Origin: Hahella chejuensis KCTC 2396
GTDB taxonomy: Bacteria > Pseudomonadota > Gammaproteobacteria > Pseudomonadales > Oleiphilaceae
Assembly (NCBI RefSeq): GCF_000012985.1
Contig: NC_007645.1
Coordinates: forward strand, 1,654,501-1,718,500
Direction of reading: 5' to 3'
Length of the DNA: 64,000 nt
Each line of letters opens with the position of its first letter. Position 1 is the stretch's first letter. A program made the position numbers and the translations under genes. Shown here in pieces: positions 34,125-42,795 of the stretch. The notes below the pieces were generated by a model that searched no databases, had not been told where the DNA came from, and was given only the letters and a program-made list of their open reading frames with translations.

Positions 34125-36509
34125 TCAACGTAAGCTTTCTATCAAGCTTTCACATTCGCTGGCGCTGATATTTTCACCGCAGACCGGGATTTGATTTTGC
34201 GGTTTGCCGTTGGCGATGTCGTTTACCAAGGTGTTGCCGAGAACGTGGTTGACGGCGTTGAGGTTGTAGCCGTTGTCCTGCTCCGCCATCCAGAAGAAAA
34301 CGCCGGCGAAACCGTTGTCTTTGGCGTACTGCGCTTTTAGTGCGGCGGTTCTCGGCGACTCTATCGTGATGAAGGAGCCGATGGCGGGCTGTACGAGATA
34401 GTCGGCGTTGGAGGCTTTGTCGGTGTACAGCTTATACCCGTTGTAGGGACGCAACGACGGATCAAGGAAGCTCTGATACATGTCGTAGCCTTCCAGAACA
34501 CCGGCTTCCCAGCTGCCGTATCCGGCGATGGCGAGAATGAAATTGGTCGTTCCCGGCGCCTGATTCGGCTGGTGAGCAGTCGCGCCGGCGATTCCGTCGC
34601 TGTACTCAGTGATGTCCGCCGCGCTGTTAAGGCGCTTGGCGCGATGATAATTCGCCACACCGACCATCAGTTTATTATTGGGAACGCCTTTGCTTTGCAG
34701 ATAAGACATCGCTGTGGTGACCGAGGTATTGGCGGATGAGCCCTGAGCGCTCGGATTGACCTGCATGGGCGTATGATTGCTCAATTCGCGCTCCCAGGCG
34801 CCGGTCAGGTCGTAAGTCATCACATACAGGCGGTCCATATAAGGATGCGCGGCGGGCCAGTCGATCAGGTCGAGACGACCGGTTCCTGCAGGGATTGCGG
34901 AAGACAGGCGATACTGCTTGCCGGTTTTCCGCCCCAGCCAGTCCATGCCTGCGCGAATTTCCTTCAACAGGCGCACATAATTGGCGGCGTCTTCCGGTCT
35001 GTCCGCGTCGGGAACGGCGCCGTCGGAGGCGGGGTACTCCCAGTCAATATCGATGCCGTCAAAGTCGAAGCGTTGCAAGAAGTGAATCAGAGAGTCGACG
35101 AAGGCTTTGCGTCTGGCGTCATCCCGCGACATCCAGCCGAAGCCTTCGGACAAGGTCCAACCGCCGACGGAGAGATCCAGCTTCAGATGCGGATTTTCTT
35201 TTCTCAGTTTATAGAGCACGCCGAATACGCCGCCGACGCTCGCCGGCTCCAGTTCATACATGCTTTCTGTACCGGTTACGCCGCCGGGAACGCCTACGTT
35301 GCGCACGAAAGCCGCTTCGAAATCGGCGATGGCCATGGCGCCGTCAGGCAGGTTGCTTTGATTGCAGGTGCGATTCACCGCCGCGGGAGCGGAAGTGGGG
35401 AAGCCCGGGTCCTGAGTGTCGGAGGCGTCGGGATAACAGATGCCGGAAAAGCCGTAGACGATGCGATGCAGGTTTTTCACTGGAAGCTTGGTGAAATCAT
35501 AGCGACGACCGTAAATCACCCAGTCGCCGATATAGGTGACAATTTCCGTTCCTGCGCGCAGGGAGTAGGTATTGTGTTGCAACGGCACGGTTCCGGGAGG
35601 CAGTTTGGAGACTCTGGCTCCGTTGTCTGCGTCGAAGCCGGGATGATCCCCTCCTGGATCGGTGGACGGAACTGAAGAGCGCGGCGTACCGGTGGATGGC
35701 GTATTGGAGATGCGCGCCGCGCCGATGACGCCGCCAGGGAAGGTGACCCCTGCGTTGGGGTTGCCGTCGACAGGTTGCGGATCGCCATAATCGATGTCGT
35801 TGGGAATAGGCACTGGGCATAAACTGTCATCGGGGACCCCCACCAGTTTCCAGCGATCAGGGTAAGTAGGATCATTGGGAGGAATGCCCCAAACATCTAC
35901 CTGGGCCTGGTAAACGCCGCCTTGATAAGCCGCCACGGCTCCGGTCCGATAGACTTTGCTGGCGTTCCATGCGCTGGCGCAGAATGGCGTATCCGGTCCT
36001 GGTCCGGGATCATCTGGGTCGTCGGGATCGTCTGTTCCGCAAGGTCCTATTAAGGTCCAGGCGGAACTCCAGCTACTGCCGACGCCAGGCTCATACGCCC
36101 AGGCGGCGGCGGATGAGCACCAGCCGGGGACGTCGCAGCGATAGTCGTTACCAATATTCTGCACGACTTGTCCTGCGCTGTAGGCGGTTCCGGCGGAATA
36201 TTGCGGAGCGTCACAGGCGCTGGGGTCATCATCGGGGCCTCCATCGTCGGGTGGCGAATCGCCGTCGCAGGCGCCGAGCCCGTTCCAGGCCTGCTCCCAG
36301 GCCCAGCCTACGCCGGGTTCATAGGCTCCGCCCAATCCGCACCAGCCGCTGACGTTGCAGCGGTAAGCATTGTCGTGATGCTGGCGAATGGCGCCGGCGC
36401 CGATAGCGCCGGTTTCAAAAGGAGCTACGTCTGTGCAGTCATAAGCGTAGCTGTTGGCGGCGATGGTCCAAACGCCGCCAGCTAAGAGGGTGGCCAATAG
36501 CTTCTTCAT
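34125..36509 (-). CDS. Secreted GH18 chitinase with three N-terminal chitin-binding modules
   Basis: 794 residues. The signal peptide is about 1-22 (ending SYA-YD). Three CBM5/12-like or related small modules (about 23-82, 96-157, 177-231) each contain paired aromatic and Cys motifs such as YRCNVSGWC. They are joined by acidic Asp/Pro-rich linkers. The GH18 domain (about 320-770) has LDLSVGGW (444-451) and the catalytic DGIDIDWE (484-491), with Glu491 as proton donor and Asp489 as assisting residue; YVMTYDL and FFWMAEQD are also conserved. It hydrolyses chitin outside the cell. The duplicated binding modules suit crystalline chitin in the sea. A structured region lies upstream. Confidence 0.93.
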   Translation of the reverse strand: MKKLLATLLAGGVWTIAANSYAYDCTDVAPFETGAIGAGAIRQHHDNAYRCNVSGWCGLGGAYEPGVGWAWEQAWNGLGACDGDSPPDDGGPDDDPSACDAPQYSAGTAYSAGQVVQNIGNDYRCDVPGWCSSAAAWAYEPGVGSSWSSAWTLIGPCGTDDPDDPDDPGPGPDTPFCASAWNASKVYRTGAVAAYQGGVYQAQVDVWGIPPNDPTYPDRWKLVGVPDDSLCPVPIPNDIDYGDPQPVDGNPNAGVTFPGGVIGAARISNTPSTGTPRSSVPSTDPGGDHPGFDADNGARVSKLPPGTVPLQHNTYSLRAGTEIVTYIGDWVIYGRRYDFTKLPVKNLHRIVYGFSGICYPDASDTQDPGFPTSAPAAVNRTCNQSNLPDGAMAIADFEAAFVRNVGVPGGVTGTESMYELEPASVGGVFGVLYKLRKENPHLKLDLSVGGWTLSEGFGWMSRDDARRKAFVDSLIHFLQRFDFDGIDIDWEYPASDGAVPDADRPEDAANYVRLLKEIRAGMDWLGRKTGKQYRLSSAIPAGTGRLDLIDWPAAHPYMDRLYVMTYDLTGAWERELSNHTPMQVNPSAQGSSANTSVTTAMSYLQSKGVPNNKLMVGVANYHRAKRLNSAADITEYSDGIAGATAHQPNQAPGTTNFILAIAGYGSWEAGVLEGYDMYQSFLDPSLRPYNGYKLYTDKASNADYLVQPAIGSFITIESPRTAALKAQYAKDNGFAGVFFWMAEQDNGYNLNAVNHVLGNTLVNDIANGKPQNQIPVCGENISASECESLIESLR

Positions 36510-36563
36510 GGTCCATTTCTCTCGTGTGGTTGGTTAACAATCCTGGGTCAGCCAACTGTCATA

Positions 36564-36670
36564 CCACCAAAATGGCTTCGCCAAGCGGTGGCCGAGCGCA
36601 CCCGTGCTGGACCGGCGCACGGTCAGTTTTGGTGGGCCGGATTCGTCGCGGGGAGCAAGGAATCCGGCCC
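36564..36670. other. Structured multi-stem intergenic element upstream of the chitinase gene
   Basis: An outer 9-bp stem CCACCAAAA (36564-36572) / TTTTGGTGG (36627-36635) encloses TGGC-TTC-GCCA (36573-36583) and CCGTGC/GCACGG (36602-36607, 36617-36622). Directly after comes an 11-bp hairpin GGGCCGGATTC (36634-36644) / GAATCCGGCCC (36660-36670). The last stem shares two bases with the outer stem, so the two may be mutually exclusive. It could be chitinase leader RNA or an extragenic repeat. Confidence 0.6.
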
Positions 36671-36799
36671 GGTACTGCAGAGGTTCTTTATAGTAGTTGG
36701 TGAGTTTTTAACCTTTTTTCCCGTTGTTGGCAATAGGCCGGTTGGAAGAAGAAAATAGCCGCTAAAATAGAGGGTTATGCGATTTTGTCGGAGAAGCCT

Positions 36800-37003
36800 T
36801 TAACCGTCTTTGCCGGCTTGGGCGTCAACGTGCAACAAACCGGCTTTTCCCCAATTACTGTCGTCATAGTCCTGCAAAAATATGGTGACCGACTCCGGTT
36901 TTACGCCGTAGCTGGTCACAAAGGCGTCGGTAATCTTTTTCACCAACTCCCGTTTCTGCTCCAAGGACCGGCCGGGGGATTGCGCGATGGTGACGACGGG
37001 CAT
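36800..37003 (-). CDS. 4-oxalocrotonate tautomerase-family protein
   Basis: 67 residues from ATG 37003, with AGGAG well placed. It begins MPVVTIAQSPGRS, so Met removal exposes the catalytic N-terminal Pro of the family; Arg12 and the length fit. Family members tautomerise 2-hydroxydienoates or aryl-pyruvates. It is last gene of the six-gene operon from 41896, 40 bp after the exporter. A phenylpyruvate-tautomerase-like role would suit the arylglycine hypothesis, but the sequence does not prove it. Confidence 0.85.
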   Translation of the reverse strand: MPVVTIAQSPGRSLEQKRELVKKITDAFVTSYGVKPESVTIFLQDYDDSNWGKAGLLHVDAQAGKDG

Positions 37004-37043
37004 AATTGTCTCCTGCAAATATATGAATGGAAGGATGGATGCG

Positions 37044-37946
37044 TCAGCTTTGTTGTCTGGCCAGCGAGGCAGGACGCCACCAGAGTTTGGAGACCATCAA
37101 GAAATTACCGAAGATGATGACGCCAACGCCGGAGAACGTTGTGGCGTCCCATCGATAGTCTTCAAACAGGGTGGAGATAAGGATAGCGACGACCGGAAAA
37201 GCCACCATGCAATACGCGGCTTTGTTGATGCCGATCTTATTCACCAGAGTCAGATAGATCGTAAAGCCGAGCACTGACGCGAAAATAGCCAAATACAACA
37301 GGCTAAAAATATATTGGGAAGTGAAGCTGAACCTGAGCGGCGTGTCGGTGGCGAATACGGCGATTAACAGCACCATGGCGCCGTAAGCCATTGAATAGCC
37401 ATTTCCGGTGAGCGGCGTGATGCCCTTGGCTCCGTTGCGCACAGAGACCATGTTGCCCAGCGAAAAGATCAGTGTGCCCAGTAAGGCGAACAACATGCCG
37501 GTGAAAAAATCCGCGCCGAAGTTTTGTTGCGTCAGCTCCCGCCAAAACAAAAGCACAATGCCGACAATGCCGAAAGCGATGCCGATAAACTCGCTTTGCG
37601 AAGTGCTCTGACGCAGAAACAGCCAGCGGTTGATGCTGTTGAACAGCAATACGGTGGAGAAAATGATCGCAACGATGCCGCTGGGGATGTATTGGGTGGC
37701 GTGATAGAAACACAGAAAGTTCAGGGAAAAAAAGCATAACCCCTGCCCGGCGAACCAAAGGTGGTCGACAGGCTGCGTTTTCTGGATCTTCTTAAGTAGA
37801 AACAAGGTGGGCAGCAGCAATAATGCGGCGATGGCGAAGCGATAGAAAATGGAAGTCAGAATGGGAACTTCGCCTAACTGCATGTGGATAGCGATCCATG
37901 ACGTGCCCCACAGCAGAATGCAGGCGATATATAAAAAAGCGGTCAT
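37044..37946 (-). CDS. EamA/DMT-family transporter
   Basis: 300 residues with ten hydrophobic segments in two EamA repeats, the usual drug/metabolite transporter length. The family exports amino acids and metabolites, including RhtA-type homoserine/threonine export. It starts 23 bp after the aminotransferase gene. It is likely to export the operon's product. Direction and substrate are inferred. Confidence 0.88.
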   Translation of the reverse strand: MTAFLYIACILLWGTSWIAIHMQLGEVPILTSIFYRFAIAALLLLPTLFLLKKIQKTQPVDHLWFAGQGLCFFSLNFLCFYHATQYIPSGIVAIIFSTVLLFNSINRWLFLRQSTSQSEFIGIAFGIVGIVLLFWRELTQQNFGADFFTGMLFALLGTLIFSLGNMVSVRNGAKGITPLTGNGYSMAYGAMVLLIAVFATDTPLRFSFTSQYIFSLLYLAIFASVLGFTIYLTLVNKIGINKAAYCMVAFPVVAILISTLFEDYRWDATTFSGVGVIIFGNFLMVSKLWWRPASLARQQS

Positions 37947-37969
37947 AACGAGCTTGTCTCCCTTGCTCT

Positions 37970-39286
37970 CTAGCTGGCGGCCGCCGTTTCGGGCGTGCGC
38001 AGGGCCAGACGTTCCTTGATAAAGTCGCGCAGGCGTGAAACTCCTTCGCTGATCTGCTCTGGCGTCAGGTAACTGAATGAGAGCCTGATTTCATTGGACT
38101 CTCTGGGGGGCGAGTAAAACATCTCCATAGGCGTCCAAAGCACCCCGTATTGCTCCGCCGACGCTTTCAGCTGCGTCAGGGTAACAGTGAACGGCAGCTT
38201 GAGCACGAGAAAAAAGCCGCCGTCCGGTCTGTTCCAGGTGATTTGCGAACGCATGGTCGATCCCTTGGGAAAGGCGATCTCAAGCTGATGCAGCAGGTGT
38301 TTCAGGTTGTTCTGATAAAAGTGAATCCGGTTTTCACAATGCAGGCGAAGATCTCCCTTGCACTCCAGTAGAACGCCGCCGACCACCGCCTGACAGATCG
38401 GCGAGGTGTTTAGCGTCAGCATGCTTTTGATTTTGGTGAGCGCTTGCGCCAGTCGCCGGGATACAACAAACCCCATGCGCACGCCGGGAAACAGAGTTTT
38501 GGAGAACGAGCCCAGATACGCCACGGAGCGGCCGTGTCTATCCAGCGAGGCGAGAGTAGGCTTGATGGCGCTCGCCGCGCCGAAAATGCCGTAAGGATTG
38601 TCTTCCAGCACGGTGAAGTGATAGGTGTGGGAAAGCCAGACCAGATCCATGCGCTGGCTAAGCGGTAGCGAGACGCCGGTGGGATTGCAGAAGTCGGCGT
38701 TGATATAGAGCGCTTTGACTTTATTGCCTTCCGCCTCCAGCGCTTGAATCTTGCTTTCGACTTCACTGATATCCACGCCTTGATCGTGAATATCGAAAGT
38801 TTCGACCCGGATATCCAGCAGTCTGGCGGCGCCGATGATGCCGACATACACCGGCTGTGGGACCAGCAGGACATCGCGCGGATCAGCAAACAGGGCGCGC
38901 AGCGTTAAAATCATCCCCTCCTGCGCGCCGGAGGTGACCACGATATCCTCCGGGCGACAGGCGACGCCGTCGGTTTTCTCCAGCATATCGGCGATGAGCG
39001 CGCGAATGTGTCCTTCCGAGGGGCCGTACTGGAAAAGCTGGGTAATAACGGCGCCTTCGGAGCGATGCTCATGTTGGGTAAGGTGTTCGACATAGCGTTG
39101 CAGATAACGGTCGATATCTTCGATCCGAAAGTCCTTCTCGATAGGTCGTCCGGGTGCGAACGATATCGCCTTGGGATATTGCCCGGCGATATCGTTGAGA
39201 AAGGTCATGGAATTAAGACAGGGGTCCGCCAGGGATGCGTGCAGTGGCGGCTCTTCATGCCTGTCCTGGGATGGCGTTACGCTCAT
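37970..39286 (-). CDS. PLP-dependent class I/II aminotransferase, HpgT-like candidate
   Basis: 438 residues, fold-type I. The PLP-binding Lys is Lys263 in LGSFSKTLFPGVRMGF. QYGPSEGHIRALIADML, the NPTG motif (about 201-204) and the Arg in NEIRLSFSYL complete the core. There is no N-terminal DNA-binding domain, so it is not a MocR regulator. Enzymes of this subgroup include 2-aminoadipate and hydroxyphenylglycine transaminases. It lies 3 bp after the dioxygenase gene. Sitting with a hydroxyacid oxidase and an HPPD-like protein, it plausibly aminates an aryl-glyoxylate. Substrate not proven. Confidence 0.8.
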   Translation of the reverse strand: MSVTPSQDRHEEPPLHASLADPCLNSMTFLNDIAGQYPKAISFAPGRPIEKDFRIEDIDRYLQRYVEHLTQHEHRSEGAVITQLFQYGPSEGHIRALIADMLEKTDGVACRPEDIVVTSGAQEGMILTLRALFADPRDVLLVPQPVYVGIIGAARLLDIRVETFDIHDQGVDISEVESKIQALEAEGNKVKALYINADFCNPTGVSLPLSQRMDLVWLSHTYHFTVLEDNPYGIFGAASAIKPTLASLDRHGRSVAYLGSFSKTLFPGVRMGFVVSRRLAQALTKIKSMLTLNTSPICQAVVGGVLLECKGDLRLHCENRIHFYQNNLKHLLHQLEIAFPKGSTMRSQITWNRPDGGFFLVLKLPFTVTLTQLKASAEQYGVLWTPMEMFYSPPRESNEIRLSFSYLTPEQISEGVSRLRDFIKERLALRTPETAAAS

Positions 39287-39289
39287 GGT

Positions 39290-40210
39290 TCACTCCTTCC
39301 AGATTTGCGGACAAAAATCCGGGTCGGCGTAATCCGGATCGCCGTTTTGGTTTTGGCGGCAAAAATAATCGTTGTTGTATTTCAGCGGCTTCCCGTCCGC
39401 CATCTGGTGGCGTTTGTATCTATTGCCGCCATCCTGCAGGTGAAGGGAAATCGATACCCGGTCGATCTGGCTGTAATTGGGGGCGCTGCCATGGAAGGTG
39501 TGACAGTTGTGGAAGCTGATGTGGCCGCGTTTGCTGGTCATGGGTATTTTTCTGACGGTGTCGCCATTAAGCTGGGCGGTTTCTTCCAGCATGGTTTGCA
39601 GCTCATCGATGCTGCGACGCCCGAAGTGACGCGTGACGCTGTCGTCGGCGTCGATTTCCCGCCAGCGATGGCTGCCGTCGATCATTTCCAGCGCGCCCAT
39701 GCCCTCGAAGCAGTCGTAAAAGTTGATAAAGGCGGTCAGCAGATTGTTGGAAGTGCAGGTAGACCAGTAATGGGCGTCCTTATGCCAGGGCACCACCGGC
39801 CGGAACATGCCCTCCGCTGCGAAGTCGCCCCGCGCGGGTTTGGTGATAAGGGCGCTGTTCCACACGCGGATTTCGTCAGTCTGCGCCAGCCGGGCGGCGA
39901 TGGCGCCAATGATGGGTTTGGTCAGCAGGCGTCGAAACGTATCGCTTTCATAATGCACGTAGTCGTTGTTACGAGCCACGTCGCCGTCTTCGGGAGTCCA
40001 GTAGGCCAATGTGGAAGGCATGGTCGGCAAGCGTCTGTCGCGCTTGCCTGCATAATAATCGCGACTTTCCTGAGCGAAGGCGTCCAGCTCCTCATCTGTG
40101 AAAACCTTGCCGGTCATGAACCAACCGTGCTCTTGATAAAAACGCACGTCCTCATCGCTGGGCAACAGTGCGCGCTCCTGTTCGCTCAGTGGGTATTCCG
40201 CTATAAACAC
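39290..40210 (-). CDS. Phytanoyl-CoA dioxygenase (PhyH) family Fe(II)/2-oxoglutarate oxygenase
   Basis: 306 residues with a double-stranded beta-helix core. The iron-binding HxD is His143/Asp145 in PWHKDAHYW; the distal His is probably His240 in CHTFHGSAPN; the 2-oxoglutarate Arg is Arg251. Family members hydroxylate or halogenate amino acids and natural-product intermediates. It is third gene of the six-gene operon, between the VOC and aminotransferase genes. It could hydroxylate the substrate or product; free amino-acid hydroxylation is plausible. Confidence 0.88.
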   Translation of the reverse strand: MFIAEYPLSEQERALLPSDEDVRFYQEHGWFMTGKVFTDEELDAFAQESRDYYAGKRDRRLPTMPSTLAYWTPEDGDVARNNDYVHYESDTFRRLLTKPIIGAIAARLAQTDEIRVWNSALITKPARGDFAAEGMFRPVVPWHKDAHYWSTCTSNNLLTAFINFYDCFEGMGALEMIDGSHRWREIDADDSVTRHFGRRSIDELQTMLEETAQLNGDTVRKIPMTSKRGHISFHNCHTFHGSAPNYSQIDRVSISLHLQDGGNRYKRHQMADGKPLKYNNDYFCRQNQNGDPDYADPDFCPQIWKE

Positions 40211-40268
40211 GTCGTCATCCTTTCTAAATTTGTTGTCGGAGAGAGTCGCCGCAGTATGGCGGCGTTTA

Positions 40269-40781
40269 TCAGTAGGCGTCGCTGGCTTCCAGTTGTCGGA
40301 ACAGGTCCTCGACGTTCTGTTCCGAAAAGCCTTCTTCTTCGTTGCGCTCTATGAACTCGATCATGACCCCGGAGTTGGGGCAACGCACGGTGAAGCGCTG
40401 GATGAGTTCCGGGCCTTTGATGGTTTTGGTGCTGAAGTCCAGTCCCTGTTTTTCCAGCTCCTTGCACAGGCTTTCCACATTCTCCACCTCAATGGCGATA
40501 TGCTGTGGTCCGGGGCCGTATTCGTTGATGAAACGGGTAATCTGGGAGGTTTCGTTGGCGCCTTCCAGCAGAACGAATTTGATCGGTCCTGCTTCCATGA
40601 CGGCGGAATGCATGGCGCTATGCGCGCCGGTGGTGGTCATGCGGTCGGAGAGGGTGAATCCCATCATGCTGAAATAGCCGATGGCTTGCTCCAGATCCAG
40701 CACCGCAATGGCAACGTGATCGATTTTTTTCGCTTTATGCCTGAGCATTAACTTAGACATGCTTTCCCAACCTGTCGTCAT
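40269..40781 (-). CDS. Single-domain VOC protein resembling the catalytic half of 4-hydroxyphenylpyruvate dioxygenase / hydroxymandelate synthase
   Basis: 170 residues from ATG 40781, whose ATGA overlaps the stop of the upstream oxidase (4-bp overlap, GGAG site upstream). The vicinal-oxygen-chelate metal triad is His22 (KKIDHVAIAV), His94 (GPQHIAIEV) and Glu142 (GVMIEFIER). The segment SQITRFINEYGPGPQHIA parallels the C-terminal half of HPPD and hydroxymandelate synthase. Those enzymes are twice as long with two VOC domains, so this may act as a homodimer. It could turn an aryl-pyruvate into a mandelate for the coupled oxidase. A glyoxalase-like role is the alternative. Confidence 0.75.
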   Translation of the reverse strand: MTTGWESMSKLMLRHKAKKIDHVAIAVLDLEQAIGYFSMMGFTLSDRMTTTGAHSAMHSAVMEAGPIKFVLLEGANETSQITRFINEYGPGPQHIAIEVENVESLCKELEKQGLDFSTKTIKGPELIQRFTVRCPNSGVMIEFIERNEEEGFSEQNVEDLFRQLEASDAY

Positions 40782-41896
40782 AGGGGGTCTCCTTGATATG
40801 AGGGATGTTTGGTGCAAATGATTTCCTGGTTAATGTCCGCCAGAGATGCGCAGCCGCAGATATGCATGCTGAGTATGAGGTCGTCGATGAGCTGTCGTAA
40901 CACGGCGGCGACGCCCTGTGCGCCGGCGGCGGCCAGCCCCCACAACGCCGGACGGCCCACGCCCACGGCGTCGGCCCCCAGGGCCAAAGCTTTGAGAATG
41001 TCTGCGCCGCTGCGTATACCGCCGTCCACGATCAGCGGCATGGCCGCGCCCAGGCGCTGACGGATATGTGGCAGCATGTCGATGGCGGAGACGTGATGGT
41101 CAAGTTGCCGGCCGCCGTGATTCGATAGATACAGAGCGTCGACTTCGTGTTTCTGTGCGATTTCCGCATCCTGTGGATGCAGCACGCCTTTCAATATCAG
41201 CGGCATGCGGGTCTGGCTTTTCACCCAGGCGACATCGGTCCAGGAAATCGCTGGCTCCAGGTGCTCGGCGACGAAAGCGGCGACTCTGGACCGCCCGGAA
41301 TTGTGTGGTTGAATCAGCGGTTGCTCGCCAGACCTGTCTGCGCTTTTTCGATATCGATTAACATCGAACTCATTACGACGGTCGCGCAGGCGCGCCCCCA
41401 TGCGGGGAACGTCAACGGTGAGCATGAGGGCGCTGCATCCGGCGTCTTGCGCCTGCTGAATGATATCTCTGTTGCGAGCCCGGTCTTTGTACAGATAGAG
41501 CTGGAACATGACCGGCGCTGTCGATTGTTTGCAGACTGTTTCCAGCGGCGTATCGGACATCGTGCTGAGCGCAAGGGGAGCGCCGCACTGGTTGGCGGCG
41601 GCGAGCGTCGCCAGTTCGCCGTCTGGATGAACAAGCTGGTGGTGCGCGCTGGGAGCGATGATAAGCGGGGTGGCCGGGGTGCGGCCGTGTTGAACGGGTG
41701 ACAGGCGGGGCGCGCTGATATCGACTTTGCTAACGCCTCGCAACACTCTGGATATCAGCCTGATTTGACTCAGAGCGTTGATGTTTTCCTTTAAAGTCCG
41801 CTCTCGCCCTGCGCCGCCGGCGATAAAGTCATAGACTTCCGGCGCTAAGCGGCGTTTGGCGAGATCTTCCCAGTCTTCAATACAAACCGGCTCCAT
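40778..41896 (-). CDS. FMN-dependent alpha-hydroxyacid oxidase, (hydroxy)mandelate-oxidase-like
   Basis: 372 residues, full-length TIM-barrel family member. Key residues are Tyr22 (YDFIAGGAG), the QLYLYKDR segment, LTVDVPRMGARLRDRRNEF, Lys236 (LKGVL), catalytic His260 and Arg263 (LSNHGGRQLD), DGGIRSGADI and GVGRP. RRLRD-x-RN and several flanking segments resemble actinobacterial hydroxymandelate oxidase (Hmo). It would oxidise mandelate-type 2-hydroxyacids to aryl-glyoxylates. It is the first gene of the operon and is translationally coupled to the VOC gene. Lactate or glycolate are alternative substrates. Confidence 0.85.
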   Translation of the reverse strand: MEPVCIEDWEDLAKRRLAPEVYDFIAGGAGRERTLKENINALSQIRLISRVLRGVSKVDISAPRLSPVQHGRTPATPLIIAPSAHHQLVHPDGELATLAAANQCGAPLALSTMSDTPLETVCKQSTAPVMFQLYLYKDRARNRDIIQQAQDAGCSALMLTVDVPRMGARLRDRRNEFDVNRYRKSADRSGEQPLIQPHNSGRSRVAAFVAEHLEPAISWTDVAWVKSQTRMPLILKGVLHPQDAEIAQKHEVDALYLSNHGGRQLDHHVSAIDMLPHIRQRLGAAMPLIVDGGIRSGADILKALALGADAVGVGRPALWGLAAAGAQGVAAVLRQLIDDLILSMHICGCASLADINQEIICTKHPSYQGDPL

Positions 41897-42300
41897 GCTG
41901 GCTCCCTGTGATTGGTTCGGCTTCCTTGTCCGCTGAGGGGCGCATCCTGTGACGATGTTTCGCCTGCTGCCCCTCAGTCGGACGGAAAATATCCAGATTC
42001 GTCTATGATTGAATATTTTCGTAAATTTTCTAATTTGTAAGTATTTTTTACTGTATTGGCCACATTAATTCTCTGTCAATGAAAATTTGATGAGATTTCG
42101 AATAATGACGAATATTGGGAAGACTGGGAATAAATTGCTCATAACGGGCGTTATGAATGTTTTTCCCCGCTTTCCGTTGCGATCTGTGGCATGGCCAGGC
42201 GGGAAAAAGAAAGTTTTTCTCTTTTCTATGCAATCCCTGCGTCGCAACTAGACTATGTCTACATGACCGTTTACATGAACGGATGAAAGGAGCTCAGACC
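41897..42300. other. AT-rich divergent promoter region (hydroxyacid oxidase operon / MaoC gene)
   Basis: 404 bp with no supported gene. The middle (about 42000-42130) is markedly AT-rich, as expected for promoters. ORFs crossing it are extensions of the MaoC frame or minus-strand noise. No regulator gene adjoins the operon. Confidence 0.5.
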
Positions 42301-42756
42301 ATGACGAAATCGTTGCAGGATCTTCAAGTTGGTGAAAATTTGGGCGAAAGTCGGTGGGTGACCATAGATCAGCCTCTTATCGAACAATTCGCCGACTGCA
42401 CTCGTGACAGACAGTGGATTCATGTCGATGAGGAGCGTTGCCGGAGGGAGAGTCCCTACGGCCAGCCTATTGCTCATGGCTTTTTGGCGTTATCGCTGTT
42501 GCCGGGATTGTTATACGAGCTGATCTCGCCGCCAGGGGAGGGTTATGCGCTGATTAATTATGGCCTGGAGCAAGTGCGATTTCTGGAGGCTGTGCGAAGC
42601 GGCGATGAAATTCGTCTGGAGGCGGCGCTGGATGGCATTCAACAAAAGCAAAGCGGAACGCTTTATCGCATAAACTGTGCGGCGCGCATTCATCATCGGG
42701 AGAAGCCAGCCTTGGCGGCTGCATTGTTGGTGCTGTGTGCGGAGCTGAAGCCGTAG
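42301..42756 (+). CDS. MaoC-like (R)-specific enoyl-CoA hydratase
   Basis: 151 residues from ATG 42301 with AAGGAG about 10 bases upstream; the open frame to 42157 is not supported. The hot-dog fold hydratase motif is recognisable: FADCTRDRQWIHVDEERC, then SPYGQPIAHGFLALSLL, with the catalytic Asp and His in the usual spacing. The family (NodN/MaoC/PhaJ) hydrates enoyl-CoA, feeding beta-oxidation or polyester synthesis. It is monocistronic. Confidence 0.88.
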   Translation: MTKSLQDLQVGENLGESRWVTIDQPLIEQFADCTRDRQWIHVDEERCRRESPYGQPIAHGFLALSLLPGLLYELISPPGEGYALINYGLEQVRFLEAVRSGDEIRLEAALDGIQQKQSGTLYRINCAARIHHREKPALAAALLVLCAELKP

Positions 42757-42795
42757 CCTGTATTGACGCCGGCTTCAGCGCTATCTTGTGTTCGT

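Noticed and set aside
39008-40354. Plus-strand 448-codon ORF
   Set aside because: It is antisense to the aminotransferase and PhyH genes, both with intact active-site motifs and tight operon spacing.
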